Assembly (NCBI RefSeq): GCF_003350925.1 | Contig: NZ_KZ857181.1 | Span: 124,001-188,000 of the forward strand | DNA length: 64,000 nt | Source of the DNA: Dyella tabacisoli | GTDB lineage: Bacteria; Pseudomonadota; Gammaproteobacteria; Xanthomonadales; Rhodanobacteraceae | Direction of reading: 5' to 3' | In this document: one piece after another, positions 56,101 through 64,000 of the stretch | Position numbering within the stretch: position 1 is the first letter of the stretch | Layout of the letters: each line of letters starts with the position of its first letter | The notes under the pieces: generated by a model | What the model was told of the DNA's origin: nothing | Seen by the model: the letters and a program-made list of their open reading frames with translations, nothing else | Databases searched by the model: none | Position numbers and translations under genes: made by a program

Positions 56101-59100
56101 CGTCGATGACAGCTTCTTCGACCTCGGCGGTCACTCGCTGCTGGCTATTCGCCTGATCGGTCAGATCCGCGCCAAGCTCAAGCTGGAGCTATCGATTCGC
56201 ACACTGTTCGAGGCGCGCACCGTCGCCGCCCTGGCGCTGCGACTCGACCCGACCCAGGCCACCCGCCCGCCATTGCAGCCCATGCCGCGGCCGGCGCAAC
56301 TGCCGCTGTCGTTCGCCCAGCGCCGCTTATGGTTTCTGCATCAGCTTGAAGGTCCTAGCCCGACCTACAATATTCCGACGGCATTGCGTCTGGATGGCGT
56401 GCTGGATATCGATGCCCTGCAGTCTGCGCTCGGCGATCTGCTGGAGCGCCACGAGAGCCTGCGCACGATCTTCCCCCCTACCGATACGCCCTATCAGTGC
56501 GTACTCGATCAGGTTGAGTTGGCCCTGACGCCGGTCGATATCACCGAGGATGCTTTGCCGCACGCGCTGGCCGCAGCGACTGCCTATGCTTTCGATCTGA
56601 CCCAGGACATTCTGCTGCGCGTGCAGTTGTTCCGACTCGGGCCGCAATGCCATGTGCTGTTGCTGATGCTGCATCACATCGCGGGCGATGGCGCCTCGCT
56701 GGCGCCGCTGGCCCGCGATCTGGCGCAAGCCTATGCGGCCCGCCTCGATGGATACGCGCCGCACTGGACACCGCTGCCGGTGCAGTACGCCGACTACACG
56801 CTGTGGCAGCACGGCTTGCTGGGCGACGCAGCGGATTCGGATAGTTTGATTGCGCGCCAGATCGCCTATTGGCGACAGACCCTGGCCGAGCTGCCCGAGC
56901 AGATCGCACTCCCCGCCGACCGCCCTCGCCCGCCCGTCGCCAGTTATCGCGGCCAGCATGTACTTTTCGAGATCGACGCCACGCTGCATCGGCAACTGCT
57001 GACCCTGGCCCAGCACCACGGCGTGACCCTGTTCATGCTGCTACAGGCGGCCTTGGCCACCTTGCTGACTCGTCTGGGCGCGGGTACGGATATCCCGATC
57101 GGCAGTCCGATTGCCGGCCGCACCGATGCGGCGCTGGACGATCTGGTCGGCCTGTTTCTCAACACACTGGTGCTGCGTACCGACACCTCGGGCAACCCCA
57201 GTTTCGAGGCCTTGCTGGCGCGTGTACGCGAGACCGATCTGGCCGCTTACGAACATCAAGATCTGCCGTTCGAGCAATTGGTCGATGCGCTCAATCCGGT
57301 GCGCTCGCTATCCCATCACCCGTTGTTCCAGGTGATGCTGGTATTGCAAAACACCGCCCATGCACCATTGCAGCTACCCGGCCTGCACAGCAGCGAACAA
57401 CGCTTCGAACTGCCCATCGCGAAATTCGACTTGAGTCTGGACCTGGCCGAGCGTGTCGCTGCGGACGGTGCGCCGGCAGGCCTGCAGGCACGCCTTGAAT
57501 ATGCCACCGATTTATTCGACGACATCAGCGCCCAGGCGATGGCGCGACGCTTTGTGCGCGTGCTTGACGCCGTCGCGGCCGATCCGATGCAGCCGATTGG
57601 ACGGATCGATCTGCTCGAAGAGCAGGAGTATCGGGAGCTGCTTCGCTGGAATGCCACCGACCACAGCCTCTACGCGCAGACCTTGCCGCAGCGGTTCGAG
57701 CAACAAGTCGCCCGTAGCCCGGAGGCCATCGCGGCGCGCTTCGAAGATGACAGTCTCAGCTACACCCAACTCAATGCACGCGCCAATCAACTCGCTCGTT
57801 TATTGATCGAAGACGGTGCCGGCCCCGAGCATCTTGTCGCGGTCGCCTTGCCGCGTTCGCTCGACCTGATCGTGGCCTTGCTCGCCGTGCTCAAGAGCGG
57901 CGCTGCCTACCTGCCGCTGGACACGGACTATCCCGCCGAGCGCCTCGCCTACATGCTCGGCGATGCCCGGCCCACCCGCGTACTCACGCGTGCCGACATC
58001 GCTGCCACGCTGCCCGCCGCCGCCCCTGTATTGCATCTCGATCACCCCGACACCGTTGCACGATTAGCGCGGGCGTCCACGCATAACCCGACCGATGCCG
58101 AGCGCCACAGCCATCTGCATGACCTGCATCCGGCTTATGTGATCTACACCTCCGGCTCTACCGGTCGACCCAAAGGCGTACCCAACACCCACCAAGGCAT
58201 TGTCAATCGCCTGGCCTGGATGCAGCACGCGTACCCACTGCAATCGGACGACGTGGTGCTGCAGAAAACCCCATCCAGCTTCGACGTTTCGGTGTGGGAA
58301 TTTTTCTGGCCGCTGATCGAAGGTGCGCAACTGTTGCTGGCGCGGCCCGAGGGGCATCGCGATCCGGCCTACCTGGCCGAGCTGATCCAGCACTATGGAG
58401 TTACCACCCTCCATTTCGTCCCCTCCATGTTGGAGGCATTTCTGCAAGAGCCGGCCAGTGCCGATTGCACCGGCCTGCGCCACATCATCTGCAGCGGCGA
58501 GGCGCTTCCAGGCACGTTACGCCAGCGCGTACGCGATGTGCTGGGTCGACCGCTGCACAATCTCTATGGCCCCACCGAGGCGGCCATCGACGTCACCGCA
58601 TGGACCTGCCGCGACGACGAGCAAGGGCCGACGGTGCCGATCGGCGCACCGATTTGGAATACCCAGCTATACGTGCTTGACGACGCCTTGCGGCCATTGC
58701 CGGCCGGCGTGCCCGGCGAGCTTTACCTGGCGGGCATCGGTTTGGCGCGCGGTTATTTCGGCCGGGCCGGTCTGACCGCCGAGCGTTTCGTCGCCAATCC
58801 ATTTACGCCGGGCCAGCGCATGTATCGCTCCGGCGACTTGGCCTGCTGGCGTGCGGATGGCGTGCTGGATTTCCTTGGCCGCGCCGACGAGCAAGTAAAG
58901 ATCCGCGGTTTTCGGATCGAGTTGGGCGAAATCGAGGCGGCACTGCTTGCCTTGCCCGGTGTGGAGCAGGCCCGTGCGATGGTGCGCGAAGACCAGCCCG
59001 GTCATAAGCAGTTGGTCGCTTACGTGGTGAGCGACGCTGCCGACACCACCGCGCTGAGGGCAGCTCTGGCCCAACGCCTGCCCGACTATATGGTGCCCGC

Positions 59101-62100
59101 CGCGCTGATCGCGATGGCCGCCATCCCGCTGACCGCCAACGGCAAGCTTGACCGCCGGGCACTGCCGGCGCCCGAGTTCGTCGGCACCGCCTACCGCGCC
59201 CCGCGTACGCCGCAGGAGCAATTGCTTACTGCGCTATACATGGAAGTACTCGGTTTGCCGCAGGTGGGTTTGGACGACAGCTTTTTCGACCTCGGCGGCG
59301 ACAGCATTCGCTCGACCCAACTGGTCAGTCGCGCGCGCAAACAGGGGCTGGCGATCTCGCCACGGCAGATTTTCCAGTATCCGCGCGTAGAAGCCTTGGC
59401 CGCCGCAGCCGGCTGGCTTGAGCAGACCGCGCCGAAAGCCGATGACATCGCGATCGGCGAACTGCCGGCAACCCCGATCATGCGGCACTTCATCGATCAT
59501 GGCGGGCCGTATAAACGGCTGTATCAATCGCAACGCCTGAGCGTGCCGGCCGGTCTCGACGAAAACGCGATGCTCGCGGCACTGCAAGCCTTGCTGGACC
59601 ACCATGACGTGCTGCGCATGCGCCTCACGGTTGCTCCGGCGCAGTCGTCGCTGGACATTCCGCCGACCGGTTCGATCACTGCCGCGCAGTGCCTGACCCG
59701 TCTTGATGCGAGTGCCATCGAGGAATCCGCACGGCACGCGCATTGGACCACGGCGGTGGATGCCGCCGTCGAACGGCTCGATCCCGGCGCCGGCCGTTTG
59801 CTGCAGGCGGTCTGGGAGGACCATGGCGCCGAACGGCCTGGCCAGCTCTTGTTGGCGATTCATCACTTGGCGGTGGACGGCGTCTCCTGGCGCATTCTGC
59901 TGCCTGACTTACAAGCTGCATGGCAGGCCGCGCTTGCCCAACGGCCGATCCAGCTGGAACCGGTCGGCAGCTCGTTCCGGCGTTGGGCATGGCGACTGGC
60001 CGAAGACGCCGTCTCCGCGCAACGGCACACCGAACTGGCTTATTGGCGCGAAGTCGTTGCCATACCCGATCCCTTGCTTGGCCCACGTGCGCTCGACCCA
60101 GCCCGCGACACCATCGCTACGCAACGGCACATCCAGGTAAGTCTGCCGAGCAAGTTGACGGCCGATCTGCTCAGCGTGGTTCCCGCTGCCTTCCACGCGC
60201 GTATCAACGATGTGCTGCTTACCGCTTTTGCCCTGGCCGTCTGCGCATGGCGCGAGCAGCGCGGCGTCACTGCACCAAGCGTACGGCTCGATCTGGAAGG
60301 CCACGGCCGCGAAGACCTCTTCGACGGTATCGAGTTGTCGCGCACGGTGGGCTGGTTCACCAGTCTGTTTCCGGTCGCGCTGCATCTGGATGCTATCGAC
60401 TTTACTCAGGCAACACACACGGGTCCGGCCCTGGGCCGCGCACTCAAGCGGGTCAAAGAACAACTGCGCGCCATTCCCGATCAGGGTCTGGGCTACGGCC
60501 TGCTGCGCCATATAGCGTGCGATGAAATACTGGCCCAAGCAGCTTCGGCGCAGTTGGCCTTTAATTATCTGGGCCGATTTACCGTTGCCGCGGACGGCGA
60601 CCAGGGTGAGTTCGGCGGCGGCGATGATCCGCGCCGTCCGCTAAGCCATGCGATCACGCTCAACAGCATCGTCTACGACCGTATCGATGGACCGCAGTTG
60701 ATCGCCGCCTGGTCCTATGCCGGAGAATTGTTCGAGGCCGGCGATATCGAGGCGTTGACGCAGCGGTGGTTCGAACGACTCGAAGCACTGGTCGCGCACG
60801 CGGCGCAACCGGACTCCGGCGGTCTGACACCTTCTGACCTGCCCTTGCTGGTACTCGACCAGGACACGATCGAGCGACTGGAAACGCCGCAGGCATTGGC
60901 CGATATCCTGCCCTTGTCGCCCTTGCAGGAAGGCCTGCTGTTCCATGCGCTCTACGATAGCGAGGCGCCCGACGCTTACCTGACCCAGATGGTGTTCGCT
61001 CTACACGGCCGGCTGGATACCGTGGCCTTGGAAGCAGCGGCACGCAGCTTGTTGCAGCGCCATCCGCACCTTGGCGCTGCCTTTGTACAGCAAGGCGAAT
61101 TGCCGCCGTTGCAGTTGGTTCCGCGCGAACCGCAGTTGAGCTGGCATAAGCTGGATATCGCCGCCCTGCCCGAGACCGAACGCGCGCTTGAGCTGCAATG
61201 CTTTTTGCAAGAGGACCTGCAGCGCCGGCTCGATCCGAGCCAGGCCCAGTTAATACGTTTCAGCTTGATCCGGCTATCGCCGCAGCAGCACCAACTGGTA
61301 CTGACCTATCACCACATCCTGCTGGATGGCTGGTCGATGCCGATCCTGTTGCAGGAGCTGTTCACGCTGTATCGCGCCCGCGGCGATCGCGGCGCGCTGC
61401 CCTACGTCACCCCTTATCGCGATTACCTGGCCTGGGTTGCCGCGCAGGATCGCGGCGCGGCACAGGCGGCTTGGCGGGATGCGCTGGCTGGCCTCGACGA
61501 ACCGACCCTGCTGGCGCCGCAGGTGCCGGCGAAGCCGGTGATGCCGTGTATCTATCGCCATGATTTTTCCGCCGAGTTGACGGCGGCATTGAATGCGCAG
61601 GCGCGTCGCCATGGGCTGACTCTCAATACCTTGCTGCAAGGTGCCTGGGCGTTACTGCTCGCCCAGGCAACCGGCCGCAACGATGTGAGCTTCGGTATCA
61701 CGGTGTCCGGCCGCCCGCCGGAGCTGCCGGGGGCCGAACGCATGGTCGGCCTGTTTATCAATACCGTGCCGCTGCGTCTGCCGCTTGAACCAACGCTGCC
61801 CTTGGAGCAGTTGCTGGCGCAGTTGCAGGATCGTCAGTCGCAACTGCTGCACGCGCAACATCTGGGCTTGACCGAGATCCTGCAAACGACGGGACACAGT
61901 CAACTGTTCGACACCTTGCTGGTGTTCGAGAACTATCCGTTCGACGCCGACGATCGTCGCCATCTCGATGCCGCTAGCGAACTGCGCATCGAGATGCTCG
62001 ATGGCCATGGCGGCGATTTGTCCCATTACCCATTGAGCTTGATGCTGGCGCCGGGTGAGCGCCTGCATCTGCGCTTCAGCTACCGGCCGGACGTTTTCAC

Positions 62101-64000
62101 GGTAGCCGAGGTGCAGCGCATCACTGAGCGCTATGCACGCACGCTTGAAGCCTTCGCCGGCGATCTGGCGCAGTGTGCGGGCCAGTTGGATCTGCTCAGC
62201 CCCATCGAACGCCAAGAGCTGCTCGACTGGAACAACACCGCGCAACCGATCCCCCTACTCACGCTACCGACCCTGTTCGAGCAACAAGTCGCGCGCACAC
62301 CCGACGCTATCGCCGCCGTCTTCGAGGATCAAGCTCTCGAAAATCAGCGCCTCAGCTACACCCAGCTCAACGCGCAAGCCAACCGCTTGGCCCATGCCTT
62401 GATCGACCAGGGCGTCGGCCCCGAGACCCTGGTCGCCGTCGCCTTGCCGCGCTCGCTCGACCTGATCGTCGCCTTGCTCGCCGTACTCAAGGCCGGCGGT
62501 GCTTATCTGCCACTGGATACCGATTACCCCGCCGAGCGCATCGCCTTCATGCTCGATGATGCGCGGCCGGCCTGCGTACTCACCCGTGCCGATATCGCGA
62601 CCCGCCTGCCGCACACCGCACCGTTGTTGTCACTCGACCACCCCGACACCATCGCGCGCTTGCAACACGCACCGACCCACAACCCCAGCGATACCGAACG
62701 CCTGCGTCCGCTGCAGCGTCTACATCCGGCCTACGTCATCTACACCTCCGGCTCTACCGGCCGACCCAAGGGCGTACCCAATACCCACAAAGGCCTGGTC
62801 AATCGCCTGGCCTGGATGCAGCACGCCTACGGCTTGCAGCACGACGACGTGGTCTTGCAGAAAACCCCGTCCAGCTTCGACGTCTCGGTATGGGAGTTCT
62901 TCTGGCCGCTGCTCGAAGGCGCGCAGTTGTTGCTGGCCAAGCCCGAAGGGCATCGCGAACCAGCCTATCTGGCCGCGTTGATTCGCGAACAAGCGGTAAC
63001 CACGCTCCACTTCGTCCCTTCCATGCTGGAAGCGTTTCTGCAGGAGCCCACCAGCGCCGACTGCACCGGCTTGCGGCGGATGCTTTGCAGCGGCGAAGCC
63101 CTGCCCGGCGCGTTGCGCCAGCGCGTGCGCGAGGTGCTGGATCGACCGCTGCATAATCTCTACGGCCCCACCGAGGCGTCCATCGACGTCACTGCCTGGG
63201 CTTGCCGCGATAACGAAGACGGTCCGCAGGTACCGATCGGCGCGCCGATCTGGAACACCCGCCTCTATGTGCTGGATGCCGCATTACGCCCGCTTCCGGC
63301 AGGCTTGCCGGGCGAGTTGTATCTCGCCGGCACCGGGCTGGCTCGTGGCTATCTGCATCGCCCTGGCCTGACCGCCGAGCGTTTCGTCGCCAATCCGTTT
63401 GAACCGGGTCAACGCATGTACCGCAGCGGCGACTTGGCGCGCTGGCGGGCCGATGGTCAGCTCGAATACCTGGGCCGAGTGGATCATCAGGTGAAGTTGC
63501 GTGGCCTACGCATCGAGTTGGGCGAGATCGAGGCGGCACTGACGCGTGCCGGCTATCCACGCAACGCGGTGATCGCTCGCGCGGATCGCCAGGGTCAAAC
63601 ACAGTTGGTCGCTTATCTGGTCAGCGACGCCTCGATCATCGACCGCGCGGCGCTGCAAATCGCGCTGAGCACGCAACTGCCCGACTACATGATCCCGGCG
63701 GCCTTCGTGACGCTGGACGCCTTGCCGCTCAGTCTTAACGGCAAGCTGGACCGCAAGGCGCTGCCCGCGCCGGATTTTGCGCCGCTCGCCCTGCGTGGCC
63801 CGCGCAATGCACGCGAGGCGCTGCTGTGCCAGTGGTTCGCACAGGTGTTGGGATTGGCGCGAGTGGGTATCGACGACAGTTTCTTCGCCTTGGGCGGCCA
63901 CTCGCTGCTGGCGATCCGGCTGATCGGAAAAATTCGCGCTCAACTGCAACTGGAGCTACCGATTCGCACGCTGTTCGAGGCGCCCACGGTGGCGGCCTTG
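53129..64000 (+). CDS. NRPS C-A-T-C-A-T-E-C-A-T (three predicted serine modules; continues past right edge)
   Basis: At least 3624 residues, open at the right edge. C motifs HHIVMDG near residue 142, HHIAGDG near 1182 and HHILLDG near 2726; A cores [11 protein letters not shown] near 617, 1672 and 3204; carrier motifs LGGHS near 1000, LGGDS near 2055, LGGHS near 3588; epimerisation domain with [10 protein letters not shown] near 2245, EGHGRE near 2390 and FNYLGR near 2478. Hand-read codes are DVWHLSLIDK, DVWHISLIDK and DVWHLSLIDK, all serine. Module 2 should give D-Ser; the third C domain ([12 protein letters not shown]) is DCL type, as expected. The first C domain is EntF-like and probably takes an acyl or aryl starter. 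ATG 53129 is used; ATG 53138 is also possible. Confidence 0.95.
54467..55432 (+). repeat. Long direct repeat, copy 1 (adenylation domain of module 1)
   Basis: About 966 bases nearly identical to 62228-63193, with a constant offset of 7761 and no gap seen at the points checked. Differences are scattered single bases. The repeat covers the first two thirds of the A domain, from just before its N-terminus to the GPTEAS motif. Confidence 0.85.
62228..63193 (+). repeat. Long direct repeat, copy 2 (adenylation domain of module 3)
   Basis: Partner of 54467-55432. The module 2 A domain lying between them is clearly more diverged, so the similarity of copies 1 and 2 is recent or kept by gene conversion rather than being general NRPS homology. 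Confidence 0.85.

Noticed and set aside
1-64000. CRISPR arrays, tRNA or rRNA genes
   Set aside because: No regularly spaced repeats or recognisable RNA gene sequences were seen; the only tandem repeat is the coding one at 39651-39710.

Overview
The window looks like a secondary-metabolism and toxin island from a GC-rich Proteobacterium. It has Shine-Dalgarno-led genes, ATGA overlaps, a bifunctional PAPS synthase, MbtH and CmlA/SyrP-type tailoring enzymes. A Xanthomonadales (Luteibacter/Dyella-like) or Burkholderiales host is plausible, but no rRNA or housekeeping marker settles it. No tRNA, rRNA or CRISPR array was seen. All alignments and adenylation-domain codes were read by eye.

Region A (1 to about 28.4 kb) is a nonribosomal peptide cluster. 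A minus-strand operon runs from a PhyH-type dioxygenase (18372) through two acyl-CoA dehydrogenases, a CmlA-like diiron hydroxylase, a SyrP-like dioxygenase, a small unknown ORF and MbtH, to a three-module NRPS (docking-C-A-T-C-A-T-C-A-T-E) and a further NRPS cut by the left edge. Divergent from it, on the plus strand, are a truncated-C/A/T/FkbM-methyltransferase protein and a stand-alone condensation protein. Next come an orphan IS3-type OrfA, a tryptophan 2,3-dioxygenase-family protein, a PanD-type aspartate 1-decarboxylase, a second CmlA-like hydroxylase and a family 2 glycosyltransferase. Hand-read specificity codes predict beta-alanine, aspartate and an unassigned residue (epimerised to D) for the three modules, and proline for the methyltransferase protein. 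The tailoring genes fit: PanD makes beta-alanine from aspartate, the SyrP-like enzyme could hydroxylate aspartate, and acyl-CoA dehydrogenases could oxidise a carrier-bound prolyl group.

Region B (28.4-37.1 kb) holds a translationally coupled DUF1552 Tat protein and a very large secreted multi-domain protein (carbohydrate-binding modules, PKD, beta-propeller, DUF1587/1592/1588/1585 with two CxxCH haem motifs), a fused sulfate adenylyltransferase/APS kinase, and a possible small membrane protein.

Region C (37.2-50.1 kb) is the most unusual part. It is a minus-strand cluster of a 1926-residue protein and a 902-residue protein that share an N-terminal MACPF-like region, two 468-residue proteins homologous to the C-terminal part of the giant protein, and an M23-type protein at the end followed by a hairpin. 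The giant protein also has a long helical section and a stretch resembling the C-terminal part of Tc-toxin A subunits. I read this as a multi-component pore-forming toxin locus of a type I do not recognise as described.

Region D (50.4 kb to the right edge) carries a stand-alone acyl carrier protein, a small conserved-looking protein, an MFS exporter, an 0.8 kb AT-rich regulatory gap with CRP-like palindromes, and a second NRPS (C-A-T-C-A-T-E-C-A-T, open at the right edge). Its three A domains all read as serine, with the middle one epimerised. The A1 and A3 coding regions are nearly identical over about 0.97 kb, pointing to recent duplication or gene conversion.
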